Shown here in pieces: positions 7,522 through 16,621 of a DNA stretch of 64,000 bases (position 1 is its first letter; every line of letters starts with the position of its first letter). The position numbers and the translations under genes were made by a program. The notes beneath the pieces are model-generated. The model was given only the letters and a program-made list of their open reading frames with translations. It was not told the DNA's origin and searched no databases. This stretch comes from Chloroflexota bacterium (GTDB taxonomy: Bacteria; Chloroflexota; Ktedonobacteria; Ktedonobacterales; Ktedonobacteraceae): NCBI GenBank assembly GCA_902810755.1, contig CADDYT010000002.1, forward strand, positions 62,001 to 126,000. The letters are read 5' to 3'.

Positions 7522-8673
7522 ATGCACAAAAACATTGTAGAGCATGATCTGCTTATTGAGACCCGTGTTGAACAGCAATTACAGAATGTCGAGATAGGGA
7601 ACGCTCCCAGGCGCGGCGTGCTGGTGCTGGAAGATGGCACCGAATTTGAGGGAACCTCGTTCGGCTACGTAGGAGAAACCGCCGGTGAAGTGGTCTTCAG
7701 CACCGGCATGGTCGGCTATCCAGAGGCGCTGACCGATGCATCATTCAGCGGCCAGATACTGACTATGACCTATCCCATCGTCGGCAACTATGGAGTGCCT
7801 GAGGGCGCTCTGTGGGAAAGCGACCGCATCCATGTTGCCGGGCTGATCGTTTCCAACTACATTGCGCAGCCCTCGCACTTTCAGAGTACGATGAACCTGG
7901 GAACGTGGCTGCGGCGTGAGCGTATCCCCGCGCTGGAGATCAAGGACACGCGCCTGCTCACGCGGCATATCCGCCAGCATGGCACGCTGCTCGGCAAGAT
8001 CATTTTCGATGACGATATTCCCTTCTACGACCCCAACGGCGGCAACCTGGTAGCGCAGGTCTCCACGAGCGAGGTACAGGAGCAGGGCAGCGGCGATCTC
8101 ACCATCGCTCTCATCGACTGCGGGGCCAAGCGCAACATTGCGCGCAGCCTGCTGGCGAGAAACGTGCGCGTGATTACGCTGCCCTGGAATTACGACCTCT
8201 TCGCGAGCGGCCTCGCCTTCGATGGCATCGTCATCTCTAACGGGCCGGGCAATCCGAAGATGGTAGGGAAGACCATTTGCACCATTCGCAAGGCATTGGA
8301 GCGCAGGATACCCGCGCTTGGTATCTGCCTGGGCCATCAATTGCTGGCGCTGGCGGCGGGCGGGGATACATATAAATTGAAATTCGGGCATAGAAGCCAG
8401 AACCAGCCCTGTCTGCTGTATGAGCAGGGACAGGCAACGCGCCGCTGCTATATCACCACACAGAATCACGGTTACGCAGTCGGCACGCTGCCGCCGGATT
8501 TCACACCCTGGTTTGTCAACGCCAACGACGGCAGCAACGAGGGAATGCGGCATAGAGAACTGCCCTTCCTCTCGGTACAGTTTCATCCGGAGGCGACGCC
8601 AGGGCCGATGGATACGGCATGGATCTTCGATTACTTTCTGGAAAAGGTGAACTACAGTGAACACGCCCTGTAA
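7522..8673 (+). CDS. carA: Carbamoyl-phosphate synthase small (glutaminase) chain
   Basis: A 383-residue class I glutamine amidotransferase that supplies ammonia to CarB. ATG 7522 follows GGATAAGGACAAG; the upstream in-frame start at 7486 lies inside pyrB. The N-terminal CPSase_sm_chain domain (about 25-170, with GYVGETAGEVVFSTGMVGY) is followed by the glutaminase domain with nucleophile Cys269 (GICLGH) and His355/Glu357 (HPEATPGP), nearly the same numbering as the E. coli enzyme. The first 28 or so residues are an unusual hydrophilic extension. The gene overlaps carB by 17 bp, indicating translational coupling that would keep subunits at equal ratio. Confidence 0.95.
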   Translation: MHKNIVEHDLLIETRVEQQLQNVEIGNAPRRGVLVLEDGTEFEGTSFGYVGETAGEVVFSTGMVGYPEALTDASFSGQILTMTYPIVGNYGVPEGALWESDRIHVAGLIVSNYIAQPSHFQSTMNLGTWLRRERIPALEIKDTRLLTRHIRQHGTLLGKIIFDDDIPFYDPNGGNLVAQVSTSEVQEQGSGDLTIALIDCGAKRNIARSLLARNVRVITLPWNYDLFASGLAFDGIVISNGPGNPKMVGKTICTIRKALERRIPALGICLGHQLLALAAGGDTYKLKFGHRSQNQPCLLYEQGQATRRCYITTQNHGYAVGTLPPDFTPWFVNANDGSNEGMRHRELPFLSVQFHPEATPGPMDTAWIFDYFLEKVNYSEHAL

Positions 8674-11600
8674 AGTGCGGAAAGTGCTGGTGCTGGGTGC
8701 GGGCGCGCTCAAGATCGGGCAGTCGGGCGAGTTCGATTATTCCGGTTCCCAGGCGCTCAAGGCACTGCGCGAAGAAGGCATCCGCACCGTTCTCGTCAAC
8801 CCCAATATCGCGACCATTCAGACTTCGAAGCTGCTGACCGACGGGGTGTACTTCCTGCCGGTGACGCCCTTCTTCGTGGAGAAGATCATCGAGAAGGAGC
8901 GACCCGATGGCATTCTGCTCTCGTTTGGCGGGCAGACGGCGCTCAACTGCGGCATTGAGCTGTTCCGTGCGGGCGTTTTAGAGAGATATGGAGTGCGTAT
9001 CCTTGGCACGCCTATCACGGCCATCATGCTCACCGAAGACCGGCAGGCCTTCGCGCAGCACCTGCACGAACTGGATATTCCCACGCCGCGCAGCCGGAGC
9101 GCCGAGACGCTGGCCGAGGCCATCGAAATTGGCAAAGAGATCGGCTTTCCGGTGATGGTGCGCGCCGGTTTCGCGCTCGGCGGCCAGGGTTCGGGCATCG
9201 CGCAGGATGTGCAAGACCTGGAACGCATCGTGAGCGGCGCGCTGGCCTTCGCGCCACAGGTGTTGATCGAGCAATACCTGCACCACTATAAAGAGGTTGA
9301 GTACGAGGTGGTGCGCGATGCCTACGATAACTGCATCACCGTCTGCAACATGGAGAACATGGATCCGCTGGGCATTCATACCGGCGAATCCATCGTCATC
9401 GCCCCCAGCCAGACGCTCACCAACGACGAATATCACACGCTGCGCAGCGCCGCCATCACCATTGTGCGCAGCCTGGGCATCGTTGGTGAATGCAATGTCC
9501 AGTTCGCACTTGACCCGCGCACAGGAGCCTACTTCGTCATCGAGGTCAATGCGCGCCTCTCGCGCAGTTCGGCGCTTGCCAGCAAAGCGACGGGCTATCC
9601 ACTGGCCTACGTCGCCGCCCGCCTCGCGCTTGGTTACAGTCTGACCGAACTGACCAACGCGGTCACGGGCGTCACGCGGGCCTGTTTTGAGCCAAGCCTG
9701 GACTACGTGGTGGTCAAGATACCGCGCTGGGACCTTGCGAAATTCAAGGGCGTGGATGAAACAATTGGCACGGGCATGAAGTCGGTGGGCGAGGTCATGG
9801 GCATTGGTCGCACCTTCGAGGAGGCCTATCAAAAAGCCATTCGCATGCTCGATCAGGGCTTTGAGGGCGCGACCTCTGAAAAAGCCTTTGCCGACAGCGA
9901 GACCATAGACGAAGTGCTGGAACAATACCTCTACCGGCCCACGCCCAGACGCATGTTTGCCCTGGCGCTGGCGCTGCGCAACGACTTTTCTGTCGAAGAA
10001 ATCGTTGAAATTACCGGCATCGACGCCTGGTTTTTGCAGCGCATCAAGCACATCGTAGATGTGGAGCAGCGCCTTCAAGAGACGCAGAGCCTTGCCGCCG
10101 ACCAGCTTTTGCGGCTCAAACAGTTGGGCGTCTCGGATAAGCGCATCGGAGAACTGACGGGCAGGTCGGAACTGGAAATTCGCGCTTTGCGTAAGAAACT
10201 GGGCGTGCTGCCCTCCGTTTTCCAGATCGACACGCTGGCCGCCGAATTTCCCTCGGACACCAACTACCTCTACATGACCTATAACGGGGAACATGACGAT
10301 GTAGACCCCATCGGCAATGAGGGTGTTGTTGTTCTGGGTTCTGGCTGCTACAGAATCGGCTCCTCGGTTGAGTTCGACTGGACGAGCGTGAGTACGGTGG
10401 AGGCGCTGAAAAAGCACGGGAAACGCTCCATCGTCGTCAACTGCAACCCTGAAACCGTCTCAACCGACTACGATACCTCGGACAGGCTCTACTTCGAGGA
10501 ATTGACCTTCGAGCGCATCGCCGATATCTGCGAGTTTGAGGCTCCCTGCGGCGTGATCATCTCTGTGGGCGGGCAGACGCCCAATAACCGGGCGAAGGCC
10601 CTGCATAGCTACGGCATCCCCATTCTGGGAACGTCGGTTGAGCATATCGATCAGGCCGAAGACCGGCACAAATTCTCGCGGTTGCTGGACACGCTCGGCA
10701 TTCGCCAGCCAGAATGGAACGCTTTCAGCACCGTCGCGGAACTGGAGGCGTTTGCCGAACGGGTGGGCTACCCGGTGCTGGTGCGCCCATCCTATGTGCT
10801 TTCGGGCAGCGCCATGAACGTGTGCTATACGCAGGAAGAATTGGAGCAGTGCTGCCAGCAGGCGGCAGCAGTTTCGCCGGAGCATCCCGTCACCGTCTCA
10901 AAGTTTTTTGAGAAGGTGAAGGAGATCGAACTGGACGCGGTGGCGCAGCGCGGCGAGATCAAAGCCTTTGTCATCTCAGAGCATATCGAAAACGCGGGTG
11001 TCCACTCAGGCGATGCGACGATTGTGCTGCCGCCGCAGGATATCAACGCGGAGACAATGGGCAAGTTAGAGACGGTGGGACGCGCCATCGCCCGGGCTTT
11101 GGAAATCACCGGCCCGTTCAACATCCAGTTTCTCGCCAGGGATAACGAGGTCTATGTGATCGAGACGAACGTGCGCGCCTCACGCACCTTCCCCTTCATC
11201 TCCAAAGTCACGGGCGTCAACTTTATCGAACTGTTTGTTGACGCGCTCTTCGGAGAGGTGCCGGTCGTCTCTATGCCGCTACTGAACTTCGTTGCCGTCA
11301 AAGCCCCGCAATTCTCGTTTGCGCGACTGACGGGCGCTGACCCCATCCTGCACGTTGAGATGGCCTCGACAGGCGAGGTAGCCTGCTTCGGCGAGGATGT
11401 GGAGGAAGCCTATCTCAAGGCCATTCTCGCTACCGGCGGTAGCATTCCCCGCAAGGGCGTTTTCATCAGCCTGGGTGGCGAAGAGAAGAAGGCGAAATTT
11501 CTGGAAAGCGCGCGGCAACTGGCGGCGCTGGGCCTGCCGCTTTACGCCACTGAGAAGACGCATGCCTTCTTGCGCGCGCATGGCATCGCGGCCACACTGC

Positions 11601-11854
11601 TCTACAAAATCCACGAGCAACAGGAACCCAGTGTGCTGACCTGCTTCCGCGAGCATAAGGTTGACCTTGCCATCAACGTAGTAGATCGTTTTGTGCAGAA
11701 AGAGGTGGATGATGACTATGCTATGCGCCGCTATGCTGTTGACTACAACATCCCCCTCTTCACCAAAATCAAGCAGGCTCGGCTGTTTGTTAAAGCGATG
11801 ATGGAGAAAGATGTGAACACGCTGCCCATCAAATCATGGAGCGAATATCAATGA
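8657..11854 (+). CDS. carB: Carbamoyl-phosphate synthase large chain
   Basis: A 1065-residue synthase close to the usual 1070-1080. It starts with GTG 8657 behind GGAAAAGGTG, inside the end of carA. The protein shows the internal duplication of the family: two ATP-grasp halves, each with a GQTxxN loop (GGQTALNCG near residue 95, GGQTPNNRA near 640), metal-binding ExNxR (EVNARLSR and ETNVRASR), a middle oligomerisation region, and a C-terminal MGS-like allosteric domain beginning about residue 930 (KGVFISLGG). It uses ammonia from CarA, bicarbonate and two ATP to make carbamoyl phosphate for both PyrB and, elsewhere in the window, ornithine carbamoyltransferase. Confidence 0.97.
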   Translation: MNTPCKVRKVLVLGAGALKIGQSGEFDYSGSQALKALREEGIRTVLVNPNIATIQTSKLLTDGVYFLPVTPFFVEKIIEKERPDGILLSFGGQTALNCGIELFRAGVLERYGVRILGTPITAIMLTEDRQAFAQHLHELDIPTPRSRSAETLAEAIEIGKEIGFPVMVRAGFALGGQGSGIAQDVQDLERIVSGALAFAPQVLIEQYLHHYKEVEYEVVRDAYDNCITVCNMENMDPLGIHTGESIVIAPSQTLTNDEYHTLRSAAITIVRSLGIVGECNVQFALDPRTGAYFVIEVNARLSRSSALASKATGYPLAYVAARLALGYSLTELTNAVTGVTRACFEPSLDYVVVKIPRWDLAKFKGVDETIGTGMKSVGEVMGIGRTFEEAYQKAIRMLDQGFEGATSEKAFADSETIDEVLEQYLYRPTPRRMFALALALRNDFSVEEIVEITGIDAWFLQRIKHIVDVEQRLQETQSLAADQLLRLKQLGVSDKRIGELTGRSELEIRALRKKLGVLPSVFQIDTLAAEFPSDTNYLYMTYNGEHDDVDPIGNEGVVVLGSGCYRIGSSVEFDWTSVSTVEALKKHGKRSIVVNCNPETVSTDYDTSDRLYFEELTFERIADICEFEAPCGVIISVGGQTPNNRAKALHSYGIPILGTSVEHIDQAEDRHKFSRLLDTLGIRQPEWNAFSTVAELEAFAERVGYPVLVRPSYVLSGSAMNVCYTQEELEQCCQQAAAVSPEHPVTVSKFFEKVKEIELDAVAQRGEIKAFVISEHIENAGVHSGDATIVLPPQDINAETMGKLETVGRAIARALEITGPFNIQFLARDNEVYVIETNVRASRTFPFISKVTGVNFIELFVDALFGEVPVVSMPLLNFVAVKAPQFSFARLTGADPILHVEMASTGEVACFGEDVEEAYLKAILATGGSIPRKGVFISLGGEEKKAKFLESARQLAALGLPLYATEKTHAFLRAHGIAATLLYKIHEQQEPSVLTCFREHKVDLAINVVDRFVQKEVDDDYAMRRYAVDYNIPLFTKIKQARLFVKAMMEKDVNTLPIKSWSEYQ

Positions 11855-11876
11855 TGGATGTCCATTGGAGTGTTGT

Positions 11877-13175
11877 ATGTTGATACGTCATGGGCTGGTC
11901 GTGCTGCCGGAGAGAGCTGTGCGCCTGGATATTCGTACATCCGGCGAGAAAATCGTCGCGCTTGCCGAACACCTGATGCCCGAGGAGGAGGAAGAGGTGA
12001 TTGAAGCCAGCGGGCGTCTTGTGCTGCCGGGTTTGATCGATTCGCACGTCCATTTTCGCGACCCCGGCGGCACGCACAAAGAGGACCTCCTGACCGGCAC
12101 GCAAGCAGCTCTTGCTGGAGGGGTGACGACGATCCTGGACATGCCCAATACGCAGCCGCCGACCGTGAACCGGGAGCGGCTGGCGGAAAAAGCTGCTCTG
12201 GCAGCCGAAAAAGCGGTCGTCGATTACGGCTTTTACCTCGGCGCGACTGAGAGCAACGTGGAAGAGGCCGCGGCTGCCTCGGACGCGGCTGTTGCGCTGA
12301 AGTTGTATATGGGTTCCTCTACCGGTTCGCTGCTGGTGACAGAATTTGCTCCGCTCTACCGGCATTTTTCGACGTTCCCGCTACATAAGCCTGTTGTTGT
12401 TCATGCTGAGGATGAGCAATCGCTCAAATACTTCGGCTCTCTTCACCCGCGAGACCACAACCAGGCGCGTCCGGCCCTCAGTGCCCAGATTGCGGTAAGC
12501 CGGGCGCTGGCAATTGCCGAGAAGACGGGCCGGGCCTTGCATATCGCTCACACGACGACGGCCCGGGAGCTTGAACTGATACGGGAAGCAAAGCAGAAGG
12601 GAGTGCGCGTGACGTGTGAGGTGACGCCTTTGCATCTGTTCTTAAACGAAGATGACCAGCACCGGCTAGGAAACTTTGGCAAAGTCAACCCGCCCCTGCG
12701 CTCCGAAAGTGACCGCTCCGCCCTCTGGACGCACTTTGACACAATTGATACCATTGCGACCGATCACGCGCCGCACACGCGAGCTGAGAAAAATCAGCCT
12801 TACGAGCAGGCCCCCTCTGGCATGCCCGGCGTGCAAACGATGTTGCCGCTGCTCTTGACGGCGGCCAGCGAGGGCATGGTAACGCTGAACGAGATCGTGA
12901 AACGCTGCGTTGTGAATCCTGCTCGCATCTTTGGTTTGAAAACGAAGGGCGCGCTTGAGATCGGCAAGGATGCTGATATTGTGCTGGTCAACCCGCATGT
13001 GGAGTATGAACTGGCCGATGAACAGATGCTCTCGAAATGTGGCTGGACGCCGTTCGCAGGCAGGATGGTCACGGGGCGCATAGAGCAAGTCTTTCTGCGC
13101 GGCTCTCTCGCCTGTGAGAGAGGCAGATGTCTGCTCAAACCGGGTAGTGGCAGGCCTGTTCTGCTGGAGAGTTGA
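11877..13175 (+). CDS. pyrC: Dihydroorotase, type I
   Basis: A 432-residue amidohydrolase that cyclises carbamoyl aspartate to dihydroorotate. ATG 11877 lies five bases after TTGGAG; an upstream TTG in frame has no site. Metal ligands are seen in DSHVHFRDPGG (His57, His59), in the central KLYMGSS region, His in VHAED and HIAHTTT, and Asp296 in ATDHAPHT. Length and DPGG after the HxH motif fit class I bacterial enzymes rather than the shorter E. coli type. It is 22 bp after carB and 12 bp before pyrD. Confidence 0.95.
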   Translation: MLIRHGLVVLPERAVRLDIRTSGEKIVALAEHLMPEEEEEVIEASGRLVLPGLIDSHVHFRDPGGTHKEDLLTGTQAALAGGVTTILDMPNTQPPTVNRERLAEKAALAAEKAVVDYGFYLGATESNVEEAAAASDAAVALKLYMGSSTGSLLVTEFAPLYRHFSTFPLHKPVVVHAEDEQSLKYFGSLHPRDHNQARPALSAQIAVSRALAIAEKTGRALHIAHTTTARELELIREAKQKGVRVTCEVTPLHLFLNEDDQHRLGNFGKVNPPLRSESDRSALWTHFDTIDTIATDHAPHTRAEKNQPYEQAPSGMPGVQTMLPLLLTAASEGMVTLNEIVKRCVVNPARIFGLKTKGALEIGKDADIVLVNPHVEYELADEQMLSKCGWTPFAGRMVTGRIEQVFLRGSLACERGRCLLKPGSGRPVLLES

Positions 13176-13187
13176 GGGAAAAGACTC

Positions 13188-14273
13188 ATGCTGTACAAAT
13201 CGCTTGTTCGCCCTGTACTCTTTTGTGCATTTGCGCATGATCCTGAAATCGCCCATCATCTGGTGCTGAACGGGCTGGCATTCGCCTCTCGCTATCGGCC
13301 CTTGCTCAACATACTAGAGATTGCCAACGCTTACAAAGCGCATGCGTTAGAAAGAACGCTCTCTGGTCTGCGCTTCCCCAATCCAGTGGGACTTGCGGGT
13401 GGCTTCGACAAAAATGGGCTTGCACTGCCAGCACTGGCCGCTCTCGGTTTTGGCTTTCTGGAAGCCGGTACTGTCACGCGCTACCGCCAGCCGGGTAATG
13501 ACAGGCCGCGCATTTTTCGTTTGCCAGAGGATAGCGCGCTGATAAACCGCATGGGCTTCCCCAACGATGGAGCCGATGCCATTGCTGAGCGACTGGCCTG
13601 TCTTCCGAAACCGAACATTCCGGTTGGTTGGAGCATAGGGAAATCAAAAATCACGCCGCAGGAGGAGGCGGTGGAAGATTATCTCTATTCGCTGCGCAGG
13701 CTGTATGGCTTCGCCGATTTCTTCACAGTCAACGTCAGTTCCCCCAACACGCCCGGCCTGCGCAACCTGCAAGAGAAACGACCGCTAGAGCAGCTCTTGC
13801 GCGCCATCGTTCAGGAGGCAGAGACACTGGCAAGGCAAACGGGCAGAGAGACAGCCAGACCGGTATTTGTGAAAATCTCGCCCGACCTGACCGAAGGCCA
13901 GTTAGAGGATATCATCGAAGTCTGCCTGCGCTGCCATATTCGTGCGATCATCGCCACCAATACGACGCTTGCCCGCGACAGCCTGCGCGCGAACACAGCC
14001 GAGACTGGCGGACTCAGCGGCTGCCCTCTCTTCGCGCGCGCGCTGGCAATAGTGCGCTTTCTCTGCCAGCGGCTGGACGGCCAGCTCCCCGTCATCGGCG
14101 TTGGCGGCATCTCCGGCCCTGACGAAGCCCGACGCATGTTTGATGCAGGCGCGAGTTTCATTCAACTTTATACCAGCTTTATCTACGAGGGACCTGGGAT
14201 CGTGAAGCAGATAAATAAGGTGCTGGCTGTTACTAACAGGCCATTGGAAACGCTCGCGCCCGTGTCATGCTGA
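13188..14273 (+). CDS. pyrD: Dihydroorotate dehydrogenase (quinone), class 2
   Basis: A 361-residue FMN enzyme oxidising dihydroorotate to orotate with membrane quinone as acceptor. ATG 13188 follows GAGGGAAAAG. Class 2 signs are the N-terminal helical extension, GLAGGFDKNG, INRMGFPNDG and the serine catalytic motif NVSSPNTPGLRNLQ (Ser184/Ser185), rather than the cysteine of class 1; no pyrK electron-transfer subunit follows. The last three codons and the stop (GTG TCA TGC TGA) are the first bases of a palindromic repeat element, so the original C-terminus has been replaced or extended by the repeat. Family enzymes usually end shortly after the KQINK helix, so the change is probably harmless. 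Confidence 0.95.
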   Translation: MLYKSLVRPVLFCAFAHDPEIAHHLVLNGLAFASRYRPLLNILEIANAYKAHALERTLSGLRFPNPVGLAGGFDKNGLALPALAALGFGFLEAGTVTRYRQPGNDRPRIFRLPEDSALINRMGFPNDGADAIAERLACLPKPNIPVGWSIGKSKITPQEEAVEDYLYSLRRLYGFADFFTVNVSSPNTPGLRNLQEKRPLEQLLRAIVQEAETLARQTGRETARPVFVKISPDLTEGQLEDIIEVCLRCHIRAIIATNTTLARDSLRANTAETGGLSGCPLFARALAIVRFLCQRLDGQLPVIGVGGISGPDEARRMFDAGASFIQLYTSFIYEGPGIVKQINKVLAVTNRPLETLAPVSC

Positions 14274-14350
14274 GCGGCAGCGAAGCATCTGTTCTCGCCA
14301 TGCTGAACGAGTGGTTGCCTTAGATGCTGAGCGGCAGCGAAGCATGACAC
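14262..14350. repeat. Palindromic repeat element, copy A (inside pyr operon)
   Basis: Arms 14262-14290 and 14322-14350 are each 29 bp around a 31-bp loop. The outer parts of the arms are inverted repeats (GTGTCATGCT, AGCATGACAC; AGCATCT, AGATGCT), but the core GAGCGGCAGCGA is in the same orientation in both arms, unlike the other copies. It overlaps the pyrD stop and ends 46 bp before pyrE, so it is transcribed with the operon. Confidence 0.85.
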
Positions 14351-14396
14351 GTCCACAAGGGTTTATCATGGCATTGCCAAAAGGAGATTTATAAAG

Positions 14397-15038
14397 ATGA
14401 ACGATACGGAGATTATGCAGGCGTTTGCTGATGCCGGAGCCATTATCAGCGACAGCCATTTCGTCTACAGTTCTGGTCGGCATAGTTCCGTCTACATCAA
14501 CAAGGACGCGCTCTACCTGCATCCGGGCGTCATCTCGATGCTGTGTCGGCAGATGGCGGAGCCGTATGATGCCGATCAGATCGATGTTGTTGTTGGCCCG
14601 GTGCTGGGCGGCATCGTACTCTCGCAGTGGGTTGCCTACTATCTGAACGTAAGGCGCGCCTTCAGCGAAACGCTGGCGGTTTACGCGGAAAAAGATGGTG
14701 ATGGGCCTGCGAAAAGGTTCTTTTTCGGTCGTGGCTACGACAGAGCCATTGCTGGCAAAAACGTGCTGGTCGTCGAGGATGTGCTGACCACCGGTGGCTC
14801 GGCGCGGCAGGTGATCGAACTGGTGCGCGAACATGGCGGGCATGTGATCGGCCTCAGCGCGCTCTGCAATCGCGGCAATGTGCAGCCAGAAGACGTGGGC
14901 GGCGTACCAATCTCCACGCTCATCGCAATCACCCTGCAAACCTACGCCGAGGAAGAATGCCCTTTCTGCCAGCAACACGTGCCAATCAACACGACAGTTG
15001 GCAAGGGCAGAGCATTTCTGGCACGACAGAAGTTGTAG
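14397..15038 (+). CDS. pyrE: Orotate phosphoribosyltransferase
   Basis: A 213-residue phosphoribosyltransferase making orotidine monophosphate from orotate and PRPP. ATG 14397 follows AAAAGGAG. The PRPP loop is VLVVEDVLTTGGSA, and SGRHSSVYINKD and VVGPVLGGIVLS are the substrate and pyrophosphate-binding segments. Its spacing from pyrD (123 bp, with the repeat element between) is the only sizeable gap in the operon. A C-terminal ECPFC pair of cysteines is seen in many bacterial PyrE proteins. It ends directly against the pyrF leader. Confidence 0.95.
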   Translation: MNDTEIMQAFADAGAIISDSHFVYSSGRHSSVYINKDALYLHPGVISMLCRQMAEPYDADQIDVVVGPVLGGIVLSQWVAYYLNVRRAFSETLAVYAEKDGDGPAKRFFFGRGYDRAIAGKNVLVVEDVLTTGGSARQVIELVREHGGHVIGLSALCNRGNVQPEDVGGVPISTLIAITLQTYAEEECPFCQQHVPINTTVGKGRAFLARQKL

Positions 15039-15056
15039 TTGAGAGGAGCAATAGCA

Positions 15057-15908
15057 TTGTCTTACGAAAAATCATCGACTACTTTTATCTCCCTGCTGGA
15101 ACAGCAGTGGCAGCAGGGTAATTTTGTTTGCGTTGGCCTGGACTCTGACTACAACCGCATTCCTTCGATGCTCAAGGAGAATGCCTCGGTTGAGGATGCG
15201 ATGTTCGCCTTTAACCGGGCCATTGTTGATGCCACGCACGATCTGGTCTGCGCCTACAAGCCCAACGCGGCCTTTTACGAGGCGCAGGGAGACGCGGGAT
15301 GGCGTGCCTTGCAGCGAACGGTGCGTTATATCAAAGAGACATATTCCCGGATTCCGGTCATTCTGGATGCCAAGCGGGCCGACATTGGCAGCACCAACGT
15401 GGGGTATGTGGAGGCCGCTTTTGATCTGCTGGGCGTGGATGCGATTACCGTCCATCCCTATCTCGGTCAGGAGGCGCTGGCCCCGTTTCTTGCGCGCAAA
15501 GAGAAAGGTATTATCGTCTTAGCAAAAACATCCAATCCCGGTGCGGGCGAATTTCAGGATCTGCTCGTTGGCGAGGCGCGGGAGCCGCTCTATCAGGTGG
15601 TGGCACGGCATATCGCGACGCGCTGGAATGGCAACGGTAACTGCGCCCTTGTCGTCGGCGCGCCCTACCCGGCGGAATTAAAGCAGGTGCGCGCCATCGT
15701 TGGCGACATGCCCATTCTCATTCCTGGCATTGGCGCGCAGGGCGGCGACATCGAGGCCACGGTCACAGCCGGAAAAGACAGTCGCGGTTGGGGTATGATT
15801 ATCAATGCTTCCCGCACTATCATCTTTGCCTCATCCGACAATGATTTTGCGCAAGCCACCAGAAGTGCAACCGAGCAACTGAGAGCGGAGATTACCCGCT
15901 ATCGGTAA
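15057..15908 (+). CDS. pyrF: Orotidine 5'-phosphate decarboxylase, type 2
   Basis: A 283-residue decarboxylase that converts OMP to UMP, the last step of the operon's pathway. TTG 15057 is the likely start, ten bases after GAGAGGA; an earlier in-frame TTG at 15039 is the end of pyrE. The catalytic array is LDAKRADIGST (Asp104, Lys106, Asp109), with CVGLDSDYNRIP, YKPNAAFYEAQG and IPGIGAQGG, the pattern of the longer type 2 family found in mycobacteria and myxobacteria rather than E. coli. The gene ends 26 bp before the convergent acetyltransferase gene, with no clear terminator. Confidence 0.93.
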   Translation: MSYEKSSTTFISLLEQQWQQGNFVCVGLDSDYNRIPSMLKENASVEDAMFAFNRAIVDATHDLVCAYKPNAAFYEAQGDAGWRALQRTVRYIKETYSRIPVILDAKRADIGSTNVGYVEAAFDLLGVDAITVHPYLGQEALAPFLARKEKGIIVLAKTSNPGAGEFQDLLVGEAREPLYQVVARHIATRWNGNGNCALVVGAPYPAELKQVRAIVGDMPILIPGIGAQGGDIEATVTAGKDSRGWGMIINASRTIIFASSDNDFAQATRSATEQLRAEITRYR

Positions 15909-15934
15909 GCTGGTCGGTTATCGAATTTCATGAG

Positions 15935-16465
15935 TTACCGCGTTACCTCGCGTTCGTTCCCGTTGAGGATCAGGATAAATTCCTCGACCTCTTCGCCGCG
16001 TGCGTTGGAAAACTCTTTATCCTCGCCACAGATCGTGAAGCCGCATTTCTGGAGGACGCGCAGGGAGGCGACATTGTCTTTAGCGACGCGGGCATAGAGC
16101 GGGCGCGTCTTGACGCTGTGCAGAAAGGCTGAAAGCGCCCGACTGGCAATACCCTTGCCCCAGTATGGCCTGCCAATCCAGTAGCCAACTTCTCGTTTCC
16201 CGAACTCCCTGTCTTCGTAGCTCACAATATTGCCGGCGACCTCTCCATCAAAGAGGATGGTCTTGATGATAATGCTCATATCGTCCAGAATACCTGCCCA
16301 GTGGTCCATGAAAGCATCTCTGTCCGCCGGGTTTCTGGATGTGAACGCTGCCATATGGTTGGCGTCCGCGTCCAGTTGCTGCTCAAAAAATATGGGGAGG
16401 TCACTTTGTATCACGTCGCGCAGCCGGACATCACCCTGTTGACTATGTGTTATGCCTCTATCCAT
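15935..16465 (-). CDS. GNAT N-acetyltransferase, RimJ/RimL type
   Basis: A 176-residue acetyltransferase starting at ATG 16465 behind AGAAAGGAC. It has the RimJ/RimL plan: LRDVIQSDLPIFFEQQ at the N-terminus, EVGYWIGRPYWGKGIASRAL as the acetyl-CoA loop (about 93-112), and NVASLRVLQKCGF in the C-terminal half. Such proteins acetylate ribosomal proteins, antibiotics or small amines; the substrate cannot be told from the sequence. It is convergent with pyrF and divergent from the FAD oxidoreductase. Confidence 0.85.
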   Translation of the reverse strand: MDRGITHSQQGDVRLRDVIQSDLPIFFEQQLDADANHMAAFTSRNPADRDAFMDHWAGILDDMSIIIKTILFDGEVAGNIVSYEDREFGKREVGYWIGRPYWGKGIASRALSAFLHSVKTRPLYARVAKDNVASLRVLQKCGFTICGEDKEFSNARGEEVEEFILILNGNEREVTR

Positions 16466-16543
16466 GCCGTCCTTTCTCTGGCTTTTTTCTGACAGAAATC
16501 ACCCACTATTGTAACACGATCCGATACCATCTCTGTTGTCATG

Positions 16544-16570
16544 TGTCACAAACGCGAACCCTGTTTCGTC
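16544..16570 (+). promoter_or_regulatory. ECF41 sigma-dependent promoter
   Basis: TGTCACA (16544-16550), a 16-bp spacer and CGTC (16567-16570) match the published ECF41 consensus TGTCACA-N16-CGTC exactly. It stands about 50 bp before ATG 16622 of the FAD oxidoreductase, and an ECF41 sigma factor is encoded just downstream at 18230. Confidence 0.8.
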
Positions 16571-16621
16571 TCGTATGCGGAAATATCCATTGGAGATAGT
16601 GAGAGACAGAAGGAGATTGCG

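Noticed and set aside
8978..10417. 479-residue minus-strand ORF
   Set aside because: Lies wholly antisense to carB, whose motifs are complete; a by-product of high GC codon bias.
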